DNA of 39,419 nt, taken from positions 1-39,419 of the forward strand of contig NZ_UFQQ01000037.1 of NCBI RefSeq assembly GCF_900218015.1, read 5' to 3'. The translations under genes and the position numbers were made by a program. This document shows positions 1 through 7,920 of the stretch, piece by piece. Source of the DNA: Rhodopseudomonas pentothenatexigens. GTDB lineage: Bacteria > Pseudomonadota > Alphaproteobacteria > Rhizobiales > Xanthobacteraceae. The notes beneath the pieces were generated by a model. The model worked only from the letters and a program-made list of their open reading frames with translations. It was not told where the DNA came from and did not search any database. The stretch's first letter is position 1, and every line of letters begins with the position of its first letter.

Positions 1-621
1 TGGGGCTACGCCGTGCAGGGCGCTCTGTCGCTCAAGAACCTGCCGACCGGCCCCGGCGACAGCATCAACATCACGGCGACCTACTCGAACGGCGCGACCC
101 GTTACGTGCTGGGCGGCGTGAGCCCGAACTCGTTCGCGATCTACGGCAACAACTCGGTGCCGGGCACCTACCAGAGCGTCGCGTTCGGCGTTGCGGCTGA
201 CGGCGTGTTCGCCGGCACCAACAACCTGAACGGCACCGGTATCGAGAAGACCAGTGCCTGGGGCGTCCGTGGTGCGTTCAACCACAACTGGAACCCGAAC
301 TGGTCGACCTCGCTGTTCGGGTCGTACACCAAGCTCGACTACAACGGCACCGCGACCGCTCTGATCTGCACCGGTCTGGGCGCCAACGTGGCCGGCTTCA
401 CCTGCAACCCGGACTTCGCGATCTCTCAGATCGGTACCGTCACCCGCTGGACCCCGGTCAAGGGTCTGACCCTGTCGGGCGAAGTGATGTACACCTATCT
501 GGATCAGGCCTCCTCGGGTATCCTGCCGCTGACCGCTGCGGCGACCAAGCCGGCCGCGTTCTACGAGTTCAAGGACCAGGGCGTCTGGAGCGGCAACCTC
601 CGCGTTCAGCGCAACTTCTGA
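1..621 (+). CDS. Outer-membrane porin, C-terminal part (partial)
   Basis: This is the 3' part of a gene that enters from the left edge; the frame is open from base 1. The 206 visible residues show alternating hydrophobic and polar segments with many Tyr, Trp, Asn and Gly residues, as in beta-barrel strands. The protein ends in an aromatic residue (QRNF), the usual C-terminal signal for BAM-dependent insertion into the outer membrane. The composition and the strand containing WGVRGAFNHNW resemble alphaproteobacterial Porin_2 proteins, which form general diffusion channels. A strong terminator follows 30 bp after the stop. The N-terminus and signal peptide lie outside the window, so the pore type cannot be judged. 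Confidence 0.85.
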   Translation, partial: WGYAVQGALSLKNLPTGPGDSINITATYSNGATRYVLGGVSPNSFAIYGNNSVPGTYQSVAFGVAADGVFAGTNNLNGTGIEKTSAWGVRGAFNHNWNPNWSTSLFGSYTKLDYNGTATALICTGLGANVAGFTCNPDFAISQIGTVTRWTPVKGLTLSGEVMYTYLDQASSGILPLTAAATKPAAFYEFKDQGVWSGNLRVQRNF

Positions 622-650
622 TCCTCGCTTCCAAAGCGATCATCGACCAA

Positions 651-682
651 CCCCGGCGGGCAACCGCCGGGGTTTTTCTTTT
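651..682 (+). terminator. Rho-independent terminator of the porin gene
   Basis: A perfect 9-bp GC stem (CCCCGGCGG, 651-659, with CCGCCGGGG, 664-672) has a GCAA loop and is followed directly by TTTTTCTTTT. It lies 30 bp after the porin stop. This is a textbook intrinsic terminator. Confidence 0.93.
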
Positions 683-890
683 GACGACTGCGAAGGCGAG
701 GATGCGTCCAACGACGACGCTTGCGTCCGCGCACGCGCCATGGGTCTCGCAAGCTGCCACCGGCATCAGGCGGGTTGCCGAGGGGAGTCGCCGCAGCAGG
801 TCCGGCTCTGCTCGCGTCAGGACCGGCGCTCTGGCTGTTCGATCTTCAGGCGTGGGCTCGTGCGAACCGGTCTCGGTCGCCCGAAGCGCT

Positions 891-3086
891 CTATTCGGCG
901 CTGGCGCCGCGGCGGAGGTCGGCTTCGATCTGCAGTCGGTGTCCGCCGCCGAATCGAGCGCGGTAGACCTGCAGGTTCTCCATGATCCGCTGCACGTAGT
1001 TGCGGGTCTCCGCGAACGGAATCAGCTCGACCCAATCGACGGCGTCGACCTTGGGATCGCGCGGATCGCCGTAGCGCGCGACCCATTTGCGCACGCTGCC
1101 GCGCCCGGCATTGTAGCCGGCGAAGGTCATGATGTAGGAGCCGCGATAATCGTCGATCAGGCCGCCGAGCTCGGCGGCGCCCAGCGCGGCGTTGTAGACC
1201 GAGTCCGACTTCAGGCGCTGGACGTCGAAGGTGCAGCCGTGACGGCGGCAGACGTATTTGCCGGCGTCCGGCGTCACCTGCATCAGGCCGTAGGCCTTGG
1301 CCGGTGACACCACCGACGGATTGAAGCCGCTTTCCTGGCGGGCGATGGCATAGACGATCGCACGCTCGACCTCCGGGCCGACCGACCTGAACTGCGGAAT
1401 GCCCATCATCGGGTAGGCGTAGTGATCGAACGGCAGACCGCGATTGAGCGCCGCCTTGCCGACCAGCAGCATCGCGCGCGCGTCGTTGTGGCGCGCCGCG
1501 GCTTCGCTGAGCCCGAGCAGGGCGTCGACGTCGCCGTTCTCCCCGACATCGGCGAAGATCGGGATCGCCATGTCGCCTTCGTCGATGGCGTACAGCAGGT
1601 TCACCGCACGGACGACTTCGAGCCGGTCGACGCTGCGGCCGTGGCTCGACGGCGGCGGGGCGAGGTCGAGTTGCGGCAGGCCGAGCTTGGCGCGCGACAA
1701 TTGGCCGTAATAGCTGGTCGAGTGCGCCGCCGACGCCGAATACGCGGCGCGCGCCTCCTGGATGCGACCGGCGGCCTCGGCGGCGCGACCCTGCCAATAG
1801 CCGGCGCGCGCCAGCGCCGTGGGGTTGGTGGTGTCGCGGCCGATTCGGGAGAAATGCTGCGCGGCGGTGCCTGGATCGTTCAGAAACCGCAGCGCGATCC
1901 AGCCCGCGGTGAATTCCTGTTCGGTCTTGTAGATGCCCTTGGTCGGAGTCGCGGCGTCGCGCGCCACCAGATAGGCGAGACGATAATCGCCGATGTCGAT
2001 CAGCTTGCGCGCCACCAGCCGCCGCTCGATCCACCATTCATCGAGATTGTGCAGCCGGTTCGGATCGCGCGGCACCGTCAGCATCAGCCGGCCGGCTTCG
2101 GCGATCTTGTCGTCACGCCGCAGCAGCTGGATCTTGCTGAACAGATAGCCCGGATCGTGGTGGAGTTCGCCGGGGACGGCGGCGAGCAGGGACTTGGCGT
2201 CCGAAGCCTTCTTGTCGACCGCGATTCGCGCCCGCGCCAAAGCGAGCTGCGCGCTGCCCAGCCGCCTGGCGGCGCGCAGGGCCGGACCGAGATCGTTGCC
2301 GTACAGGAACGAGTCCATGCGCGCCTTGTGATCGCTCGGCGTGATCAGCGGACCGAACAGCTCCAAGGCGATGGTTTCGGTTGCCTCGGACATCGTGTCG
2401 TTGCGCCAGGCGTCGCGCACCAGCTGCTCGGCCGAGCGACGGTCGCCGCGTCCCAGCAGCGCGCGCGCCAGCGCCAGCTTGCCCTTGCCGATCGACGGAC
2501 GCTCGCCGTCGAAGAACGCCAGCACGGCGGCATCGTCGCGCCGATCGTCCCACAGCGCGGCCTCGGCGCGGCGGCGGAGAAAGCTCTGCGACGGCCAGCT
2601 CGGATTGGCACGGATGAACGCGGTATAGCGCTCGACGCTGACGCCGTTGTCCTCGCTGCGCAGGATCACCCATTCGGCGAGCTTGCGCGCGACCGGATCC
2701 GAGATCGTGTTGGCCACCTCGGTGGCGTCGCCCGGTTTGCGTTTCCGGATCAGCTCGATGACGTTCTCCAGCGCGCCGGCGTCGGCTGCCGAGGTCGCCG
2801 ACGTGGCGGCGACCGCGGAGCGCTTCGCCGGTTTGTGCAGCGCCGCGGCCGGCGGACGCTGCCGCATCGGCTCGACCGCGTCGGTCGGAGTGGTCGCCGC
2901 GAGCGTGGTGGACGGACGCGGGTCGGGTTTCGGCAGCGATTGAGCCGCGACGGGCTTGGCGGCGACGCTTCGCACCGCCGGTCTCGGCTTCGGCAGCGGA
3001 ACCTTGGCGGTGGCCGCCTCAGCCGCGTCGATGATTGCGGCGGCCCCGAAGCCGAGCGCCAGTGTTGCGGTCGACGTTCGCAGCAT
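891..3086 (-). CDS. Soluble lytic murein transglycosylase (SLT family)
   Basis: The product has about 731 residues and would cleave the MurNAc-GlcNAc bond of peptidoglycan in the periplasm, releasing 1,6-anhydro muropeptides. The C-terminal domain has the GH23/SLT signature: AIARQESGF with the catalytic Glu near residue 585, then AYGLMQVTP, then AGYNAGRG. The long central part is helical and repeat-like, as in the U-shaped superhelical domain of Slt70. The reading frame is open further upstream to 3347, but the Met at 3086 is followed by a plausible signal peptide (MLRTSTATLALGFGAAA...), so I chose it. No clear Shine-Dalgarno sequence supports this start. It points towards the porin and is not in an obvious operon. 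The family is secure, the exact N-terminus is not. Confidence 0.9.
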   Translation of the reverse strand: MLRTSTATLALGFGAAAIIDAAEAATAKVPLPKPRPAVRSVAAKPVAAQSLPKPDPRPSTTLAATTPTDAVEPMRQRPPAAALHKPAKRSAVAATSATSAADAGALENVIELIRKRKPGDATEVANTISDPVARKLAEWVILRSEDNGVSVERYTAFIRANPSWPSQSFLRRRAEAALWDDRRDDAAVLAFFDGERPSIGKGKLALARALLGRGDRRSAEQLVRDAWRNDTMSEATETIALELFGPLITPSDHKARMDSFLYGNDLGPALRAARRLGSAQLALARARIAVDKKASDAKSLLAAVPGELHHDPGYLFSKIQLLRRDDKIAEAGRLMLTVPRDPNRLHNLDEWWIERRLVARKLIDIGDYRLAYLVARDAATPTKGIYKTEQEFTAGWIALRFLNDPGTAAQHFSRIGRDTTNPTALARAGYWQGRAAEAAGRIQEARAAYSASAAHSTSYYGQLSRAKLGLPQLDLAPPPSSHGRSVDRLEVVRAVNLLYAIDEGDMAIPIFADVGENGDVDALLGLSEAAARHNDARAMLLVGKAALNRGLPFDHYAYPMMGIPQFRSVGPEVERAIVYAIARQESGFNPSVVSPAKAYGLMQVTPDAGKYVCRRHGCTFDVQRLKSDSVYNAALGAAELGGLIDDYRGSYIMTFAGYNAGRGSVRKWVARYGDPRDPKVDAVDWVELIPFAETRNYVQRIMENLQVYRARFGGGHRLQIEADLRRGASAE

Positions 3087-3311
3087 GGTCGCGAACAACG
3101 TGAGGCGTGACGGTGTCGGGTGCAAAATGCGGCGGCCTCCCTGTGGGGGCGATTCGGCGAGTCTGTCAGCATCCGCCGACGAAGTGAAGGCGCGCCCGCA
3201 GACCTGCCGGACAGTCGCCGCGGACTGTTTGCAGCGATTTAGGGGCAAAAACACGACCAAACCCTCACCGCGGGGTGAGTCCGATCGCCGCAGGGCGTCA
3301 CGGCTCGTCGC

Positions 3312-3342
3312 AAAACGCGAAACGGCGCCGGTGTCGGCGCCG
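3312..3342 (-). terminator. Terminator of the Gly-rich BA14K-like gene
   Basis: On the minus strand, a perfect 8-bp stem CGGCGCCG / CGGCGCCG (3335-3342 and 3323-3330, 4-nt loop) is followed by the T-rich tail TTTCGCGTTTT. It lies 30 bp after the stop codon at 3372. Confidence 0.75.
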
Positions 3343-3371
3343 CTCACGACTTGCGTCAGAAAATCGAGACG

Positions 3372-4010
3372 TTACGGGCAGGGATGCCGCTTGCCGTCGT
3401 AACCGAGATAGGTGCCCGAGGCCGGATCGTAGGATTTGAAGCGCCGCCGGCAATAGGCTTCGGTGCGATCGTCGTCGTCCGGCACCACGGTGACGGTGGG
3501 TTCGTCGTAGTAGCCGTAATAGTACGGGTCGCCGTAGGAGCCGTAGTAATAGGGGGATCCGATCACCCCGATGCCGACGCCCGACCAGTATCCGCGCCGG
3601 CCGTGCCAGCCACCATGCCAATGGCGGCCTCCGCCGCCATGCCAGCGCGGGCCGCCGCCGCCTTGCCAGTTGCCGCCGCCAACCCGCGGTCCGACCGGCG
3701 CGCCGCGCGCGATCGCGCCGCCTGCCAATCCGCCGCGGCTGATGCCACCGCCGCCGAACATCGGCCCGCCGCCGCGCGGTCCGCCGCCGGAGAACGCCGG
3801 GCCACCGCCACGCGGTCCGCCGCCGCCACCGGCGATCGCCGGTCCGCCGCCGCCACCGCCGCCGACCGCGGGGCCACCGCCACCGCCGCCACCGCCACCT
3901 CCACCTCCGCCGCCGGCCACGGCCGGGCCTTGCGCCAGACTGGCGGAAGTGGTCAGGGGAACGGCGATGGCCAACGCGGCCACGGCACTCAACGTCTTCA
4001 GATTCAGCAT
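3372..4010 (-). CDS. Secreted Gly-rich protein with BA14K-like C-terminus
   Basis: The product has 212 residues. It starts with a clear signal peptide (MLNLKTLSAVAALAIAV...SLAQG). The centre is extremely Gly-rich and low complexity, with two long glycine runs followed by GGGG(I/P) repeats and a Trp/His/Gly segment. The last 30 residues (YCRRRFKSYDPASGTYLGYDG, then KRHPCP) resemble the BA14K family, small secreted or membrane-linked proteins of rhizobiales first known as a Brucella antigen. Two cysteines flank this module. The start at 4010 is chosen over upstream ATGs because GGAG sits 7 nt before it. A paralogous C-terminus occurs at 24231-24620. Function is unknown; an envelope or surface role is inferred from the signal peptide. 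Confidence 0.8.
   Translation of the reverse strand: MLNLKTLSAVAALAIAVPLTTSASLAQGPAVAGGGGGGGGGGGGGGPAVGGGGGGGPAIAGGGGGPRGGGPAFSGGGPRGGGPMFGGGGISRGGLAGGAIARGAPVGPRVGGGNWQGGGGPRWHGGGGRHWHGGWHGRRGYWSGVGIGVIGSPYYYGSYGDPYYYGYYDEPTVTVVPDDDDRTEAYCRRRFKSYDPASGTYLGYDGKRHPCP
3841..3916. repeat. Simple-sequence CCG/CCA tract coding for polyglycine
   Basis: This stretch is almost entirely imperfect CCGCCACCG-type trinucleotide repeat, read on the minus strand as GGN glycine codons. Because the repeat unit is 3 nt, slippage would change glycine number without breaking the frame. Confidence 0.8.
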
Positions 4011-4059
4011 TTTGAGCTCCATCGACGGGAATCGGTTCGGGAACATCCGCTGTCGTCTC

Positions 4060-4084
4060 AACCCGATCGGATGGCGGTCGTTCC
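4060..4084 (-). promoter_or_regulatory. Near-match to an EcfG-type promoter (one mismatch)
   Basis: On the minus strand the sequence reads GGAAC-N16-GGTT, one base away from the GGAAC-N16/17-CGTT consensus of the alphaproteobacterial general stress sigma factor EcfG. It lies 50 bp upstream of the Gly-rich BA14K-like start and points at it. The mismatch is in the -10 element, so this is only a candidate. Confidence 0.35.
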
Positions 4085-4261
4085 GTTTCGCTCGCGACCG
4101 TCGCCAAAAGCTCGTCAAAGTCGGCTGTATGGAACCTGAATGAATTGCGGTGAATTTGCGGAACCGGCGGGCGGCTTGTTCGCAGCCATTTGCAACGACT
4201 GGACAACCGCATCCGCCGGTGGCATCAGGGACTGCGTTGTGGCCGCTGAGGATGCGCCGAG

Positions 4262-4672
4262 ATGAAACTGTTTTTGCTGCGGATTTTTACCTGGTGGAAC
4301 GGCTTCACGTTCGGCACCCAGCTGTGGACCTGGCGGTTCGGCGAGCTGGTCGGCACCGACGATCAGGGCAACCGCTATTTCCGCACCAAGGGCGGCAAGA
4401 TCGATCCGACGCTCGGCTTCCAGCGACGCTGGGTGCTTTACAACGGTTATGCCGAGGCGAGCCGGGTGCCGCCGGAATGGCACGGCTGGCTGCACAATGT
4501 CGTCGACCTGCCGCCGACCGAAGAGAGCTTCACGCCGCGCGAATGGATGAAGCCGCATCAGCCGAACCTCACCGGCACGCCGCTGGCGCACCGGCCGACC
4601 GGCTCCACGCTGTCGATCGGCCGCCGTCCGAAAGCGACCGGCGACTATCAGCCCTGGACTCCGGGAGCCTGA
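4262..4672 (+). CDS. NADH:ubiquinone oxidoreductase NDUFA12-family subunit
   Basis: The product has 136 residues and belongs to the NDUFA12 (B17.2) family, a supernumerary complex I subunit that alphaproteobacteria share with mitochondria; it binds the peripheral arm near the membrane. Visible hallmarks are the N-terminal FTWWNGFTFGTQLWT, then VGTDDQGNRYF, RRWVLYNGYAEASRVPPEWHGWLH and the Pro-rich tail. The length matches bacterial family members. It belongs to the conserved alphaproteobacterial neighbourhood with a DUF2155 gene, aat and accBC. Here it is separated from the DUF2155 gene by about 4.4 kb of accessory genes. Confidence 0.93.
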   Translation: MKLFLLRIFTWWNGFTFGTQLWTWRFGELVGTDDQGNRYFRTKGGKIDPTLGFQRRWVLYNGYAEASRVPPEWHGWLHNVVDLPPTEESFTPREWMKPHQPNLTGTPLAHRPTGSTLSIGRRPKATGDYQPWTPGA

Positions 4673-4696
4673 GCCTCGGCTCGCCGTCGCGGCCGA

Positions 4697-5401
4697 TCAG
4701 TCCGCCGGCGCCGAACCGACTGACAGCCGCTCGGCCGCGCGTCTGATCGCGTCGATGCGGCGCTGCCGCGCGCCCTGCATCCGCTGCTTCAGCATCGCGA
4801 CCACCTCCTGCGGCGCAGTGTCCGGCGAACCGGCGTTGAACGGCGGCGCGGGATTGTACTCCAGCATCAACTGGATCGCCTGGGCCGTCGCACGGTCGGC
4901 CAGCAGTTCTGCCAGCGTCAGCGCGAAATCGATTCCCGCAGTGACGCCGCCGCCGCTGATGCGGTTGCGGTCGATGCAGACGCGCGACCGCTCCGGAATC
5001 GTACCGAACGCCTTCAGATCCTCCAGCGCCGACCAATGCGTCGTGGCGCGGTAGCCGCGCAGCAGGCCGGCCGCGCCGAGCACCAGCGCGCCGGTGCAAA
5101 CGGAGGTGAGATAGCGGGAGTGCTCCGCCTGACGGCGCAGGAAGGCGAGGGTGTCGTCGTCGTTGACGAGATCGTCGGTGCCGGTGCCGCCGGGCACGCA
5201 GATCACGTCGAGCTGCGGGCAGCCCGCGAAGTCGATCGTCGGCGGCAGCATCAGCGCGGTGTCGCTGGTGACCGCGGCCATCGTCTTGGCGACGAGATAC
5301 ACTTTCGCGTCCGGCAGACGCGAGAACACCTGCAGCGGGCCGGTGAGGTCGAGCTGGGTGAGATTCGGAAACAGCAGCAATCCGATGGTCGTGGCGGTCA
5401 T
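4697..5401 (-). CDS. DJ-1/PfpI family protein, isonitrile hydratase-like
   Basis: The product has 234 residues with the type 1 glutamine amidotransferase-like (DJ-1/PfpI) fold. The nucleophile elbow is SVCTGALVLGAAGLL, followed by the ATTHW segment typical of the group. It looks most like isonitrile (cyclohexyl-isocyanide) hydratase InhA, which hydrates isonitriles to N-substituted formamides through the active-site Cys. No signal peptide is seen, so it is cytoplasmic. An AGGGAG Shine-Dalgarno sits just before the ATG at 5401. It is divergent from a GlxA-type regulator with 99 bp between the starts, which suggests local control. The substrate is inferred from similarity only; glyoxalase or chaperone activity is possible in this fold. 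Confidence 0.82.
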   Translation of the reverse strand: MTATTIGLLLFPNLTQLDLTGPLQVFSRLPDAKVYLVAKTMAAVTSDTALMLPPTIDFAGCPQLDVICVPGGTGTDDLVNDDDTLAFLRRQAEHSRYLTSVCTGALVLGAAGLLRGYRATTHWSALEDLKAFGTIPERSRVCIDRNRISGGGVTAGIDFALTLAELLADRATAQAIQLMLEYNPAPPFNAGSPDTAPQEVVAMLKQRMQGARQRRIDAIRRAAERLSVGSAPAD

Positions 5402-5500
5402 GGCGGTCTCCCTGCGACGGCTCGGCGCGCGGCGCTTGACGACGCCAATCTGACATGCTCGGCTGATAGCCGAAATGGCATTTTTCCCTCGTTTTCGGAC

Positions 5501-6454
5501 ATGGCGAGGCGCATCATGATCGGCGTGCTGATCTATCCGGATTTTCAACTGCTCGACGCCGCGGGACCGATCGCGGCATTCGAGATCGCGGCGCGCTACG
5601 CGAAGGTGGCGCCGGCCATCAAGGTGATGGCGGCAGAGGCCGGTGCGGTGCGAAGTTCGTCGGGAGCCGAACTGCTGGCGCGCGGCCTGCGCCACGATCG
5701 GGCGATGCACACCTTGGTCGTCGCTGGTGGCGACGGGGTGCATCGCGCGATCCACTGCGCACGGACGCTGGCTTTCCTGCGCGGGACGGTGCGGCGCGGC
5801 TGCCGCATCGCCAGCGTCTGTTCCGGGGCCTTTCTGCTCGCCGAAGCCGGAGTACTCGACGGTCGGCGCGCCACCACGCATTGGGGCCGCAGCCGCGACT
5901 TTCGCACGCGCTATCCGCAGGTCCGATTGGAGCCGGATCGGATCTTCGTGCGCGACGGCGAGGTGTGGACCTCGGCCGGCATCAGCGCCGGTATCGATCT
6001 GGCGCTGGCGATCATCGCCGAGGATTACTCCGATGCGATCGCCCGCGACGTCGCGCGGCAGTTGGTGGTGGCGCAGCGCCGTGCCGGCGGTCAGTCGCAG
6101 TTCTCGTCGCTGATCGAGCTGCAGGCGCCGTCCGGGCGGTTCGCCGGACTGCTGTCGTGGATGCGCGAACACCTCGACACGCCGCTGACCGTCGAGCGAC
6201 TGGCCGAGCAGGCGGGGATGAGCACGCGGCATTTCGCCCGCGCATTTCTGGCCGAAACCGGAACCACGCCGTCGAAGGCGGTGGAGCGGCTGCGGCTCGA
6301 CGTTGCGCGCAGCCGGGTGCAGGCTTCAGGTGAAGCGATCGAGTTGGTCGCGCAGGCCACCGGCTTCGGCGATCCGGAGCGGATGCGCCGCGCCTTCATC
6401 CGCGCTTTCGGTCACCCGCCGCAGGCGCTGCGCCGGGCCGCCAAGGCGGCGTGA
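5501..6454 (+). CDS. GlxA-type transcriptional regulator (DJ-1/PfpI plus AraC HTH)
   Basis: The product has 317 residues. The N-terminal half (about 1-190) is a DJ-1/PfpI domain with an elbow SVCSGAFLLAEAGVL and the ATTHWG segment; in GlxA-like regulators this is a ligand-sensing rather than catalytic part. The C-terminal half (about 205-317) is an AraC-type double helix-turn-helix, with LTVERLAEQAGMSTRHFARAF and ATGFGDPERMRRAFIRAFG. It is divergently transcribed from the isonitrile-hydratase-like gene and its first half is homologous in fold to that enzyme. I infer that it senses a related compound and controls its neighbour. The ATG at 5516 is an alternative start. Confidence 0.88.
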   Translation: MARRIMIGVLIYPDFQLLDAAGPIAAFEIAARYAKVAPAIKVMAAEAGAVRSSSGAELLARGLRHDRAMHTLVVAGGDGVHRAIHCARTLAFLRGTVRRGCRIASVCSGAFLLAEAGVLDGRRATTHWGRSRDFRTRYPQVRLEPDRIFVRDGEVWTSAGISAGIDLALAIIAEDYSDAIARDVARQLVVAQRRAGGQSQFSSLIELQAPSGRFAGLLSWMREHLDTPLTVERLAEQAGMSTRHFARAFLAETGTTPSKAVERLRLDVARSRVQASGEAIELVAQATGFGDPERMRRAFIRAFGHPPQALRRAAKAA

Positions 6455-6478
6455 AGATCGCGCCGTCGCGGTTGACCG

Positions 6479-7813
6479 TCAGACGGTGACGATCGCTGCT
6501 TCCGCATGGACGCGCTCGGCCTCGGCATTGAGCGTCGTCATCGCCTGGGTCAGCTCGGGATAGACGTCGTCGTCGATGGTGACGACGCCGTAGTTGGAGT
6601 CCTCGCCGTCCCAGCGGCCTTGCGCCGGCTGATCGGCGTGGACGAACCAGTGATAGCCGATCAGCGCCGGGTGGCGCAGCGCCGCCGCGGTGTAGCGCGT
6701 GAAACCCGCCGCACGCTCGCGCTGGGTCGGCATCCGTGGACCGGCGCCGTGGCTGTTGGGCAATCCCGCATCGTCGCCGCGGAACGAGTATTCACTGATC
6801 AGGCACGGCCGCCCGGTGTCGGCATAGCCGTCGATGACCGCGTCGGGCAACGGATCGTAGCAATTGACACTGATCACGTCGCAATACCTGCCGGCAGCCG
6901 CGACGACATCGCGCGGCGGCACGTAGGCGAATCTGGCACCGAGCACCAAGTGATTGGGATCGGCCGCGCGGATCGCGGCGGCGCTGACCGACAGATAGCG
7001 CTCGGCCAGCAGCCCGGCGAAGGCGTCGCAATCGGCGAAGTAACCGCGCGCGATCGGATCATGCTCCTGCGCCCGATCGTTGGTGAAGAAGTTGCGGCTG
7101 AACGGCGGCGGCTGCAGCGGCGCGGCGGCGAGATCGTCCCACGACGACAGCGTGCATTGCCACGCCGCATTGAACTGATCGATGCCCTCGTAGCGGCTGT
7201 TCAGCAGCGCCAGTGCGGCGCGCCGCGAGAACGGCGCGTCCATCGCGCGCAGGATCGTCGGCAGCAGTTCGTTCTCGCCGCGCCAGTCAGGTCCCCACGG
7301 CAGTTCGTTGTCGGTGAACCAGCCGAGCACATGCGGATCATCGCACTGCGCCGCGCAGATCTTGCGTGCATGCGCGCGGGCGAACTGTTCGAACGCCGGA
7401 TCGAAAATGTCGCACAGCGGCCAGCCGCCGCGGCCTTCGCCGAAGGCGGTCGCGACATAGACGACGCCGGCGGCGGAGGCGAGGGGCACGGCGCCAGCGT
7501 GTGCGACCTCCGGCTCCGACCAGGCGCCGAGCGTATTGAAGCCCCAGGCGGCGAGGCGGTCCGCCGCGGCGCGCCGCCACGCTTCGCGGCTGCCGTACTT
7601 GCGCATGCAGGCTTCGCGATACGGCCGGCGATCGGTGCCCTGGATGTTGTCGTGATCGAACTGCACCGACACCACGCCCTTGGACAGAAACCGCCCGCCG
7701 TCCGGATCGACAAACCACCACACGCCGTCGATCTGTTCGGTCCGGAAGAAGCCGCCGGCTTCGACCTTGCGATCGGCAAGGCCGCCCCAGCGCGTGCGTG
7801 CAAGTTCAGTCAT
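6479..7813 (-). CDS. Agarase-like glycoside hydrolase (clan GH-A type barrel)
   Basis: The product has 444 residues. The N-terminal VWWFVDPDGGRFLSKGVVSV, then AAWGFNTLGAWSEPEV, then GWFTDNELPWG, follow the order seen in beta-agarase-type (GH50/GH86-like) TIM-barrel enzymes. Glu170 in DNELPWG fits the acid/base and Glu341 in LISEYSFRGDDAG fits the nucleophile of clan GH-A enzymes. There is no signal peptide, so the protein is probably cytosolic, unlike secreted agarases. It follows the GlxA-type gene tail to tail with 24 bp between. No sugar transporter is next to it. Substrate is unknown; agar is unlikely for this lineage, and an endogenous or plant-derived galactan or another beta-glycoside is possible. 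Confidence 0.75.
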   Translation of the reverse strand: MTELARTRWGGLADRKVEAGGFFRTEQIDGVWWFVDPDGGRFLSKGVVSVQFDHDNIQGTDRRPYREACMRKYGSREAWRRAAADRLAAWGFNTLGAWSEPEVAHAGAVPLASAAGVVYVATAFGEGRGGWPLCDIFDPAFEQFARAHARKICAAQCDDPHVLGWFTDNELPWGPDWRGENELLPTILRAMDAPFSRRAALALLNSRYEGIDQFNAAWQCTLSSWDDLAAAPLQPPPFSRNFFTNDRAQEHDPIARGYFADCDAFAGLLAERYLSVSAAAIRAADPNHLVLGARFAYVPPRDVVAAAGRYCDVISVNCYDPLPDAVIDGYADTGRPCLISEYSFRGDDAGLPNSHGAGPRMPTQRERAAGFTRYTAAALRHPALIGYHWFVHADQPAQGRWDGEDSNYGVVTIDDDVYPELTQAMTTLNAEAERVHAEAAIVTV

Positions 7814-7920
7814 TCCGTCGCGACGGTCGGCGCCCGCGCGCCGCTGCTCCCTGTTGACCGCGCAAATCCTCGGCCGGCTGGAGCGCGGTCACGTTGACGC
7901 CGGTCAATGCCGGGCTGCGG

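Noticed and set aside
622-890. Short frames between the porin terminator and the lytic transglycosylase
   Set aside because: Arg/Ala/Ser-rich, no ribosome site, and they run on as shadows of the transglycosylase gene.
3087-3347. In-frame upstream extension of the lytic transglycosylase
   Set aside because: It would add 87 residues of non-conserved composition before a clear signal peptide.
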